NCBI GenBank assembly: GCA_963744345.1
Contig: CAVUTD010000004.1
Span: 62,001-126,000 of the forward strand
Length of the DNA: 64,000 nucleotides
Source of the DNA: DASTFP01 sp963744345
GTDB lineage: Bacteria; Verrucomicrobiota; Verrucomicrobiia; Chthoniobacterales; Terrimicrobiaceae
Direction: 5' to 3'
Positions 17,121 to 25,745 of the stretch are shown in pieces. How positions within the stretch are numbered: the first letter of the stretch is position 1; each line of letters opens with the position of its first letter. Made by a program: the position numbers and the translations under genes. Below the pieces are notes generated by a model. It was given only the letters and a program-made list of their open reading frames with translations. It was not told the origin of the DNA and did not search any database.

Positions 17121-18730
17121 ATGACGCCCACATCTCTGATTCGCCTTGGCTGCATGCTGATCGGATTCCTGGCTGGCTCGAATTTGCTTGCGCAGCCAAG
17201 TCTGCCGCAGCCCGCGATTCCTGGACTGCGGTACTACTATCCCGCAGAGAGGACCGAGCCGCGGATCGTGAAGTGCGACGTCTGCGTTTACGGCGGGACG
17301 AGCGGCGGCGCGGTCGCGGCGGTGCAGGCGGCTCGGATGGGGCGAAGCGTGGTGCTGCTGGAGGTCGGCAAGCACATCGGGGGGTTGACTTCCGGAGGTT
17401 TGAACTCACCGCATGGCGAGGGAGAGTTGCTGTGCGGCGGCGTGGCACGCGAGTTCTACAACGCGGTGGGCCAAATGGATTTTCGTCCGTCAATCGCTGA
17501 GCAACAGTATTTAAAAATGCTCAAGCAGGCAGGGGTCGAGGTGTTTCTCCTGAGTCATCTCGATCGGGTTCGCAAGGATGGCGCGCGCATCGTCGCGATT
17601 ACAATGGAAAACGGGCTGGAGGTTCAGGCGAAACAATACATCGATGCGACATACGAAGGAGACCTGCTGGCCCGCGCGGGGGTTTCCTGGACGGCCGGAC
17701 GCGAGGGGATCTCGATTTATGGGGAATCGCTCAATGGGATCCGCACCCCCGGCACCGGCGGCCACAACTATCGCACTTCGATCGATCCTTTCCGAGAACC
17801 GGGAAACCCGGCCAGCGGACTCTTGCCGCGGATCAACGAACATTGGGGACAACTGGGGGAGGGAGATGCTCGAATCCAAGCGTACTGCTTCCGGATGTGG
17901 TTGACCAAGGACAATCCACTCCCCATCCCGAAACCGGCGGCTTACGACCCCGAGCAGTACGAAATCCTCGCGCGGCTGTTCGAAGCGGGCGTCGACCCGC
18001 GACCGCAGTTCGGCATCGACACCAACGTCCATACCCTGTTCGGCGGCGCCTACTTTACTGACTTCGTGGGGGGAATCACGGCTGGCCCAACGCCGGCTGG
18101 ATCGAACGGGAACGAATCTTTCAGGCTCACGCCAACTATCAGATCGGCCTAATGTGGTTCCTCGCGAACAGCGAGCGGATTCCCGAGAAATGGCGGGCCG
18201 AGTTTCGACAATGGGGTCTGCCGCGGCGCGAATACGTCGAGACCGGCGGCTGGTCGCATCAACTCTATATTCGAGAGGCCCGCCGCATGGTGAGCGATTA
18301 CGTGATGACGCAGGCGAACTGCCAGGGTGATCGGATCGCTGAGGATTCCGTCGGCCTGGCTTCGTACAACATGGACTCTCACCATTGCCAGATGACGGTC
18401 GTGGACGGAGCCGTGCGGAATGAAGGGAGTTTCGCGGAGCCGGTCGATCCCTATCCGATCGGCTATCGAGCGCTCGTGCCGCGGCGCAGCGAGTGCACGA
18501 ACCTACTGGTCCCGGTGGCGCTCTCCGCGTCGCACGTGGCATTCGGTTCGATTCGCATGGAACCCGTGTTCATGATCCTTGGCCAGAGCGCCGCCACGGC
18601 CGCCAGCCTGGCAATTGACACCGGCGCGGACGTGCAGGACGTCGACTACGAGAAATTGCGGAAGCGACTTCTGGATGACAAGCAGATTTTGACCTACACT
18701 GGACCATTGCGGAAGAAGCAGGGCCGGTGA
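17121..18730 (+). pseudogene. Secreted FAD-dependent oxidoreductase, single frameshift
   Basis: The first frame encodes a signal peptide (LIRLGCMLIGFLAGSNLLAQ) and a FAD_oxidored-type domain with YGGTSGGAVAAVQAARMG near residue 55. It runs to 18150. The rest of the same protein continues in another frame (GWPNAGWIERE and onward through 18730). The switch lies at a run of six Gs (18068-18073); one extra G would restore a continuous protein of about 535 aa reading DFVGGNHGW across the junction. ATG 17121 was chosen because it starts the signal peptide. Relatives are FAD-dependent proteins of Planctomycetes and Verrucomicrobia with uncharacterised substrates. It may be intact if the missing base is a sequencing error. 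Confidence 0.8.
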
Positions 18731-18740
18731 GGTTCGAGTC

Positions 18741-19028
18741 CCCCTTCCCGCAGCCCAGATTCTCGCGATAGAGTCCGCCGGCCTCAAAGTTGGTGTGGCT
18801 GTTTGCGAAGAGAAGAATGTAGAACTGGTAGAGATGTGCCTCGCCGATGCGCTTGAGCATCTCCCAAATGTTCGGGGCTTGCTTCGGGACAGAGTATCCA
18901 CGCTCGGAAAGAAGCTTGGAAATGTCGGCATCGAACCGCTCGTATAATTCGCGGCGGCGTCCGTAGTCCGCGGCAGTGTTCGATATGCTTTCCCACCATT
19001 GCCTGCGCGTTCGCAGACTAGCCGACAC
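18741..19028 (-). pseudogene. Truncated unknown ORF
   Basis: From a GTG at 19028 the minus strand encodes about 95 residues of normal composition (ELYERFDADISKLLSERGY, then EMLKRIGEAHLYQFYILLFA and NSHTNFEAGG) before running antisense into the 3' end of the FAD oxidoreductase, where composition changes. I do not recognise a family with confidence. The abrupt loss of protein-like sequence near 18741 suggests a gene truncated during rearrangement. Confidence 0.35.
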
Positions 19029-19345
19029 TCCCTGCGGGCCTGAAGTTCCGGGGCCGAGGCCGAAGCATCGTCATCGTTCTGCTGGTATGGGAGCCACTTT
19101 CGAGCGCCTGCAGCGATTGCCACCCCGGCTAAAAAGGGGTGCCCCTTCTCGGCGCGGCAAATAAAAAATATTCTCCCAATAGCGGCCAGCTAAGAGCGAG
19201 CGAGCAAGGCAATGTTGAGCATGATTCGCAGCTCTGCGATACGAGGCATCGGCATGTCCTTTCGCCGAACAGAATGGCCCGCAAATGGCCCACAGCTTGT
19301 TTCGCAGGATAGCGTCAAACGTTGCAAGTTATTGATTATAAATAG

Positions 19346-19398
19346 AGCCAGCGACGGGATTTGAACCCGTGACCTATCGATTACGAATCGGAAGCGCG
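19346..19398 (-). tRNA. 3' fragment of tRNA-Thr (anticodon CGT), probable attachment-site remnant
   Basis: On the minus strand the sequence holds an anticodon loop TTCGTAA, a variable loop, a perfect T-arm (ACGGGTTCAAATCCCGT) and an acceptor 3' strand (CGCTGGCT). The 3' side of the anticodon stem has mismatches, and neither a D-arm nor a matching 5' acceptor strand (AGCCAGC) occurs upstream. It is therefore a partial gene, as left by an integrative element that used the 3' half of a tRNA as its att site. No integrase gene is present nearby. Confidence 0.6.
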
Positions 19399-19805
19399 CT
19401 GAAGTGATTCACTCAAACGTTTAATAAAGCTTGGAGATTGGGTCACGGGGTGCGTGAACAATCTCCCGCGATAGAATTCTTCTTGGCGAGACGCTCAAAG
19501 TCCACCCGCTCCTAGCAGTTTTGGAAGTTGCTCCCGCCGGAAGTGACAGAAATGGGAAACAAATCGGTCCCGTTCGACGGGTGCCGATTGAAGCAGGTCA
19601 GCAGCTGCCGTATCAGATCAATAAGGGCCGTCGGTTCATATCGTGATATTTCACGACATAGCCAATGGCGCAAGACACTTGGCGAACGTTGGTGGATTTC
19701 CCTGGATCGATTATGAACAACGGTTATGATTCGCCGACTACAACCAATTGTGCATGTTGCAAAATACTGGTAATTAGTAAGTAATGACTTCGACCGAATC
19801 GAAGC
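19399..19805. other. No recognisable gene
   Basis: About 400 bp with one unsupported 62-codon frame (19528-19716, plus strand). No family, RNA or repeat was recognised. It lies between the tRNA fragment and the 3' half of the split DUF2383-like gene. Confidence 0.5.
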
Positions 19806-19962
19806 GCCCTCGAAGCCCGAGAGGAGTGGGAAGAGCGATTACGAAGCAGCCCTCGCCGAAGAGGGAGTGGAAGATGGTTGCAAGAAGATGATCCGTTCGA
19901 GTCTCCTCCCCCAATCCGATGAGCACATCCGCATATTGGAGCGCCTGCAAAAAGCGGCGTGA
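19806..19962 (+). pseudogene. 3' part of the DUF2383-like four-helix bundle gene
   Basis: From 19806 the plus strand reads ALEAREEWEER, then after a one-base frame change DYEAALAEEGVEDGCKKMI and RSSLLPQSDEHIRILERLQ, ending at TGA 19960-19962. This is the C-terminal helix pair of the same helical-bundle family whose N-terminal half ends near 16380 with NTFLTA. Joined in silico, the halves would make one continuous protein. The 3.4 kb between them therefore looks inserted or rearranged. Confidence 0.5.
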
Positions 19963-20040
19963 CGAAAGCGCTGTTACTGAACGAGCACGCTAGGCGGAGC
20001 GGGAGCGGCCTGCTCTGCTAAACTTGACTGCGCTTCTCTC

Positions 20041-21148
20041 TCAAACGGAAGGCGTCTTCAGAGGGGTGTCTTCAACCGCGAGTCGCAAAGCCTCCACACC
20101 AGATTCCAGTGTTACCCGAAGTTGGTGAGTCGGATCCGAGATAGCAGCACGAACATCAGTAAGCATCGCTCGCACGGCATCCGCATAGACTTCCATTTTT
20201 GGGCGACGAATGTCGAAGGTCCCTTCGATCTCCTCGGCCGCGTAGAAGGACTCACCGCTAATTCGCACTGGATGTGGCAAGGCGGCGGTGCGACCGGGAA
20301 CGGAACGGCGCCCCGTCTCCGTAAAGTGAGGCAACATGTGCCAAGGCGGGCTCGGTGGCGGCGTTCGCCAGTGCGCGGACTCTGCCCGACAGGGGAAACC
20401 AACCCTCAAGTTCCATTTCGGCAAGATCGAACCAGAGCCGGATCGTTGTCCGCTCGAAGAAGAGGGGCCGACTGAAGGTGTGGTACTGGGTGGCGGTCAA
20501 GCCATCGTCATAGCAAACTGTTGCCAGCATGCTCTCTTGCATCCCATTGGGTCGACGGTGCGACCAGCGATCGACTTTGACGGCTCGTGCGTTAGTCATG
20601 GACCCAATCAGGTCAAAGAAGTGGCCGGCATGCTCTACGAGGATGCCGCCGCTTTGGGCTATGTCCCAAAACCAGTGTCCCTGCGGAAGAGTCTCGTCCT
20701 GAGCGTGATTTTCCACCGTGGCCCGTCGAAGCCGCCCGAAAGGCTGTTCGTGTTTCCAAAGGGCAAGAATTTCGGCGATCGGAGTGAACCGCATCAGGAA
20801 ATCAACCGTCGCCACGCGCCCGGTGCGATCCCTGATCTCCACAAGCCGATGCGCATCGGCCAGCGCGGTAGCTACCGGCTTTTCTACAAGCACGTGCTTG
20901 CCGGCCTCCATGACCGCTCCGGCGATCGCGGCATGCAAGTTCGGCGGAGTGGTGACGGCTACCAGATCGACCTCCTCGTCGGTGAGTAGACCATCCCAGT
21001 GTTCGTAACACCGCATGTGATTTGGCCTATCATGAAGCGATGCGGCCGCGACGATTTGCACGCCCTCCAGCGAATTCCACGATTGTTCGAGAAATCGCGC
21101 GAAGCTGCCGTAACCTGCAAGGCCGACGCGAAGAGGTAAGGAATCCAT
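20041..21148 (-). pseudogene. Gfo/Idh/MocA family oxidoreductase, single frameshift
   Basis: The N-terminal 250 residues are a Gfo/Idh/MocA NAD(P)-dependent sugar dehydrogenase: RVGLAGYGSFARFL at residues 7-20, the VEKPVATAL motif near 90, and a C-terminal substrate domain with GGILVEHAGHFFDL near 168. The frame stops at 20258, but the expected C-terminus (EVYADAVRAMLTDVRAAISDP, then LRVTLESGVEALRLA) continues in another frame to 20041. Removing one base from a four-base run (plus-strand CCCC, 20311-20314) rejoins them into about 368 aa. Either a consensus error or a recent inactivation. Confidence 0.8.
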
Positions 21149-21308
21149 AGTTGAGGTGCAGACTATCTGCGCAGGCTCACCGCAAAGCCGGTACTATTCT
21201 GCCTCGCATTTGCTCAATACCCTGATCAAAGATTTGCGCAATAAATGCTGCAAAGTTTTTCGCCCGGCGCAAATTCGCTTTTCAGCTGAAAGCGCACAAA
21301 AATCAAGT

Positions 21309-23200
21309 TCATCTTACGTGTTCGCGGCGGTCTCCATCCGCGGAAACATCCACAAGCCTCGAAAGGTTGCTCAGCTGGAGGACGGCATCAGCAAGTGTCG
21401 TAACTGTTTCGGTGGCACCCGGAATCGTGCAACCGTTGGGCCGCCTGCGCCAGGTTTTCGGTTGCACCCCAAAGCCCGACGACGATTTTCAGCTCCGGGG
21501 TCTGCGCTCGCAACTTCGCGCAAAGGTAGCGAGCATGGATGATAGTGGAAGGCGCCACCACGGAAACGCAGACCTGCATCGGCGTTAACTTCATCGACCA
21601 ACTTGATCAGCTCGCTAGCGGCCAATTTCGCCGGAGCATTGTATGCATCGATACCTTCATTTTTGAGCAACTGCGTGATCATGCTCCCAGCAATTTCATC
21701 GCGTTGCGCCCGCGCCGGCAGACAGTAAACCCGCTGAACAGGAGCCTGCGTTTGCGGCAAGCCCTCGACTTCGGTGTCGTCAGGAAAAGGACGGGAATCG
21801 TCTGCAGGACGAGTCCCGATCTCTTCGACAAGATCTCGAATACCCTGCTCGACAGCGTCGCGCTGTTCGTCATCTAACGCGGCGCGGGCATTGTCGATCT
21901 CAGCCGCGATGATCACGGGTATAAAGACCGAATCATAAAGCGCGGTCAGGGAGTTCGTCTTGAGGTAACTATCCGCCATTTCGGAAGCTTCATTGAGGCC
22001 GACTGCCAGCAACCGATGGTAGCACTCCTCCGCTGGGGTCAACGGTTGCTCATCGCTAAGCAAAATGCTGAAAAAAGCGAGACTTGGGACGTGCCGGCCC
22101 ATGACGACAAGACAAACCGTGAGCGGCGTTGAGAGGAGAAGGCCGAGCGGGCCCCACAGCCAAGTCCAAAAAACCACAGCCACGATGAGTGCCACGGTAG
22201 AAACTCCCGTGCTGGCGCCATAGAGCCACGGCTCCATGAAATTGTTACTGATCAACTCGAGCGAAACAAAAAGTCCGATGGTGAGCAGCGGCATCATCCA
22301 ATCGGGCGAAATCGCGAGCGAAATGATAATGGGAACTGTGGCCGCAATCCACGGGCCAACGTAGGGGATAAAGCGCAGAACAGTTGCAAAGGTTCCCCAA
22401 AGGATGGCGTTAGGCAGACCAATCAAATAAAGCCCAAGAGCGACCGCAAGGCCATAGCTCACGTTGATCAGCAGTTGCATCAGCAGGTAGCGAGAGACTC
22501 GTCCCCCGGCATCCTCCATCGCTCGCGTTGTGGCGCTGATTCGCCCCTGTCCGATCAGGCGGATTAGCCGGCTGCGAAGATCTTCCCGCTGCAAAAGCAT
22601 GAAGATGACGAGAATTACGACAAGTGCCGTCATCCCTAGTGGTCCAAGCAGCGAAGACACGATAGTCTGGACAAGGTCAATCGGGTTCGCTCTGGACGTC
22701 TCGACCACTTGTATAGGCAGCACGGGTTTCGCCCCGACTGGGGTTGCGGGCGCTGTCCTCTCCTGAGATTGTGGAGGGGTTGGCTCCGGAGAGCCGGGAA
22801 GCTCCTTCTTTAATTCCTCAACGGTCTCCGAGAGACGTGTGAAAAGACCTCCAGAGGGCACTTGGAAGGATCGAAGCTTGGTCTTGATATTGACCTTATA
22901 GTCCGGAAGTCTCGTCGCGAGATCCACCAGTTGACGTGTAAGCACCCACCCGGCGATCCCGATCATACTGAAGAGCATGGTAACGACCAGGAGCACGGCC
23001 GCAATTCGGCCGATCCACCGCTCCACTCTGCTGACGAGCGGCGCCAACAAGAAGGTTAGCAGAGCCGCCAGCGCTAAAGGAATGAGCACGTCCCGGCCAA
23101 AAAAGAGCGCCGCAATGACCAAGGCGATAAGAATGAGATTCCAAATGGCAACAAGCGTTTCAGCCGCGCCCGCTCTAGCCTTGGGTGATTGCATCTGCAA
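21309..23200 (-). pseudogene. AI-2E family transporter with C-terminal extension, two frameshifts near the 3' end
   Basis: Residues 1-400 form an AI-2E/PerM-type membrane protein: two N-terminal helices, an amphipathic linker containing a Pro/Ala-rich insert, then a block of helices including RFIPYVGPWIAATVPIIISLA. A cytosolic extension of about 230 residues follows; its last part (ASELIKLVDEVNADA, then VCVSVVAPSTIIHARYLC and LKIVVGLWG) resembles a Rossmann-like response domain. Single extra bases at about 21573 and 21418-21420 shift the frame twice; correcting both gives a stop at 21309. Without correction the protein ends at 21371 with about 35 scrambled residues. The transport domain is intact, so the gene may still function. 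Confidence 0.82.
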
Positions 23201-23400
23201 GGGAAGTATCGCCCAAAGGCGTCTCGTCTTCGTTTAAAATACCAGCCAAGCGGTTGTATTATGCCAAATTGTTGTCCCGGGTGCTCTTATTACGTCCAGC
23301 ACGAGATAAGATTCGAGGTAATCACGACGTCACAAAATTTCTCGCTTCTCCAGGTACAGCGGGTATGGGGATTATCGCCGAGCGCAACCTACATCTCTTC

Positions 23401-24294
23401 TCATGCCTTGACTTGCCTTTCGACGGCTACCGCATTGTCCGCGGGCACTACACGGGCACCGAAGCGATTGGCATAGACCCGAGTCAGCTCAGCACCAAAG
23501 AAAAGGATCAGTGAGGAATAGTAGACCCACAAGAGAAGGACGATCAGTGACCCTGAGGCGCCGTAGGACGAACTCACGCCACTCTTGCCAAGGTAGAGAC
23601 CCAGAGCAAACTTGCCGAGCGTAAAGAGCGCTGCGGTCACCAAGGCGCCAACCCAGACATCGCGCCAAGCGATCTTGGCGTCTGGCAGAAACTTGAAGAT
23701 CATCGCGAAAAGCAAGACGGTCACCGCAAAGGAAAGCAGAGAATTGAGAAGCTGGATAACGGCCTCAATCCCCGGGACCATGCCCCCGAACCATTCGCCG
23801 ACAAATGCAATGACTGCTGTCAAAATCAGGGAGACCAGCAGTAAGAAGCCGACGACCAGGATTAAGCTGAAGGAAAGAACCCGATCCCTAATAAAGAGGA
23901 CGAGGGCTCGCCCGGGCTTCGGTTGAACCCCCCAAATCGCGTTGAGCGAAGCTTGCAGCTGCACAAAAACACCTGTGGCGCCAAACACGAGAGTCACCAA
24001 GCCGATCACGGTTGCCACCACACCCGTTCCAGGCTGCGCGTTGGCGTTCTGAACTATATCTTCGACCGCTTTTCCCGTGTGCTCGCCGACCAACACTCTC
24101 AGTTCATTGAAGATCTGCCCTTGGGCAGCCTCCTTGCCGAAAAACAAGCCGGCTAGGGAAATAGCTATGATCAATATCGGAGCGAGCGAAAAGACCATGT
24201 AGTAGGCCAAAGCCGCGCCCAATGTCATCGCTTGATCATCCATCCAGCCCCAAGCTGCTTTCTTTGTGATATCCAGGAGTTCTTTTGGCTTCAT
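23401..24294 (-). CDS. YihY/virulence factor BrkB family membrane protein
   Basis: A 297-aa inner-membrane protein with about six hydrophobic helices. The N-terminal LGAALAYYMVFSLAPILIIAISLAG and the central GATGVFVQLQASLNAIWGV are the conserved blocks of the YihY/BrkB family. SYGASGSLIVLLLWVYYSSLILFFGAE near residue 235 is the last conserved block. The function is uncertain; the old ribonuclease BN assignment is wrong. It sits beside the AI-2E permease on the same strand, about 200 bp apart, a common pairing in stress and envelope loci. Confidence 0.9.
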   Translation of the reverse strand: MKPKELLDITKKAAWGWMDDQAMTLGAALAYYMVFSLAPILIIAISLAGLFFGKEAAQGQIFNELRVLVGEHTGKAVEDIVQNANAQPGTGVVATVIGLVTLVFGATGVFVQLQASLNAIWGVQPKPGRALVLFIRDRVLSFSLILVVGFLLLVSLILTAVIAFVGEWFGGMVPGIEAVIQLLNSLLSFAVTVLLFAMIFKFLPDAKIAWRDVWVGALVTAALFTLGKFALGLYLGKSGVSSSYGASGSLIVLLLWVYYSSLILFFGAELTRVYANRFGARVVPADNAVAVERQVKA

Positions 24295-24420
24295 TAATGC
24301 TCTTTGTCATGTCTTCGAAGCAAAGTGTTGGACAGGATGCCTCAACGACTTGCGGAAACGGACTCAATCAAGTGACAGACTCCATCCAACCGCAATAGGT
24401 AGCGGGAACGATACACGACG

Positions 24421-24624
24421 ATGAAACGTCGCCGCGTAAAGCCCATTGGCGGGCGTTCTCCCGCTCGCCCAGTCCGCGCCGCAGAAAAGTTGCCTGACTT
24501 AGTTGAAGATCCGCTCCCAGAGAAACCTGACATGAGAGCGGAACAAGAGGCGGCCTTCGACAGTCCGGCGGATTCAGATGATCGCACCGGGAGCAGCGAG
24601 AGCGATCAAGGACGTACTCGGTAA
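24421..24624 (+). CDS. Small charged hypothetical protein
   Basis: A 67-aa frame, very rich in Arg, Pro, Asp and Glu (KPIGGRSPARPVRAAEKLPD), with no recognised family. It probably lacks a stable fold. It starts about 130 bp from the divergent BrkB gene. Composition bias could also make this a chance ORF. Confidence 0.3.
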   Translation: MKRRRVKPIGGRSPARPVRAAEKLPDLVEDPLPEKPDMRAEQEAAFDSPADSDDRTGSSESDQGRTR

Positions 24625-24661
24625 CGAGACACTCCTCCCGTTCTCAAAAGGACCGCCGAAT

Positions 24662-24847
24662 TTAGTGAGTAGCAGGCGCTGCAGGTGTGGTAGCGGGTGC
24701 TGCTGGAGCCGCGGGCGCAGCGGCTGGCGTGGCCGTCGGGGTAGCCGCGGCTGGTTCGCTTCTCGGTTGTTCAGCCCGGTCGCATGCCGAAACTGCTGAG
24801 AGTGCCAGCGCGGCAAGACTCGCGAAAACGAAGCGCTTGATGTTCAT
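24662..24847 (-). CDS. Small alanine/proline-rich lipoprotein
   Basis: A 61-aa lipoprotein. MNIKRFVFASLAALALSAVSAC is a type II signal peptide with lipobox VSAC. The mature part is about 40 residues, consisting almost wholly of Ala, Pro and Thr repeats. The start at 24847 was chosen because it begins the signal peptide; the open frame upstream to 24994 has no such character. The tail may act as a flexible wall-spanning tether (inference). Confidence 0.6.
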   Translation of the reverse strand: MNIKRFVFASLAALALSAVSACDRAEQPRSEPAAATPTATPAAAPAAPAAPATTPAAPATH

Positions 24848-25057
24848 AAAGCCACATCGAGCCTGAAGCGCAACATGTGCGTCAGGTGTCAAACGGATAC
24901 AGACATCAGGGGCGTCTGAGGTCGGCAAGAAGAGCATGTGCAAGACGGTCTCATCATTGTTTATCGCTGCTTGCCGAACGCGACCTTGTTTCAACCACTT
25001 CTCTTACGAGACCAATCAGCACATCCATCTGAGGGAGTACCAGCGAAACAGAGTCGT

Positions 25058-25597
25058 ATGAACACGCTCCAAATCAAAGGCAACTGGAATCGCATTAAAG
25101 GAAAGCTCAAGGAAAAGTATTGGCAGCTCACGGACGATGACCTGACGTTCGTACAAGGTGGAGAGGAGGAGTTGCTCAACCGTCTTCAGGACCGTCTGGG
25201 CATTAGCAAGGAAGAGATCCGCCGGGAGATCGACCAAGCACAAGAGACCTTAAAAGCTGTGGTGAATAAAGCCGAGGAGGCTCTGGATACGGGAAAACAA
25301 TACGTGCGGGAAAACTCGCTGCCAGTTATTCTGGGAGCGCTTCTTATTGGCGTCATTGTGGGCGTATTGCTGGCTCCGCGCCCCCGCAAGGAACCTGATG
25401 CGGTGCAAACCGTTCGCGACTGGCTGGAAGGCACCTTGGACGACTTCGGCAAACGATGGCCCCAAGCGAAGAAGCAGGCACAAGCTATCCAAGAGGACAT
25501 TGTGGATCAGGCTCAAACCCTGAGTAAAAAGTTACAGGAGGACATCGTCGACCAGGCTCAAACCCTGGGTAAAAAGTTACATCTCTGGGGATCCTGA
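25058..25597 (+). CDS. CsbD-family stress protein fused to a DUF883/ElaB-like membrane tail
   Basis: A 179-aa protein. Residues 1-58 are a CsbD domain (IKGNWNRIKGKLKEKYWQLTDDDL). A helical linker follows, then one transmembrane helix (SLPVILGALLIGVIVGVLL) near residues 88-106 followed by PRPR, which is the ElaB/YgaM/DUF883 layout. The C-terminus carries two tandem 15-residue copies of EDIVDQAQTLSKKLQ. The ATG at 25058 is the CsbD start; the frame is open upstream without similarity. CsbD proteins belong to the general stress response. The protein is probably attached to the inner membrane and may bind ribosomes or DNA; this is inference from ElaB-type relatives. Confidence 0.85.
   Translation: MNTLQIKGNWNRIKGKLKEKYWQLTDDDLTFVQGGEEELLNRLQDRLGISKEEIRREIDQAQETLKAVVNKAEEALDTGKQYVRENSLPVILGALLIGVIVGVLLAPRPRKEPDAVQTVRDWLEGTLDDFGKRWPQAKKQAQAIQEDIVDQAQTLSKKLQEDIVDQAQTLGKKLHLWGS
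25493..25582 (+). repeat. 45-bp tandem duplication within the csbD-like gene
   Basis: Two direct copies (25493-25537 and 25538-25582) each encode a 15-residue amphipathic heptad-like segment. They differ at a few mostly synonymous positions, so the duplication is not brand new and has been kept in frame. Confidence 0.85.
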
Positions 25598-25745
25598 GTT
25601 CCGCAGGGAAGTTGCGGCGAGGCGCACCTGCGCAGCCACCTGAAAGGCGAGGCGCGGCCGGCGATTCCATTGGGCATTTCGGTTCCTGTGCCGTAATGTG
25701 AGTCGAATATGCGGCCGAAGCCTCTACCGCATTCGAAAATTATTC

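Noticed and set aside
19346..19425. A complete tRNA-Thr gene
   Set aside because: No D-arm or 5' acceptor strand could be found, and the anticodon stem has mismatches; only the 3' part is present.
19528..19716. 62-codon plus-strand frame
   Set aside because: No start context, no family, and placed in a decayed region.
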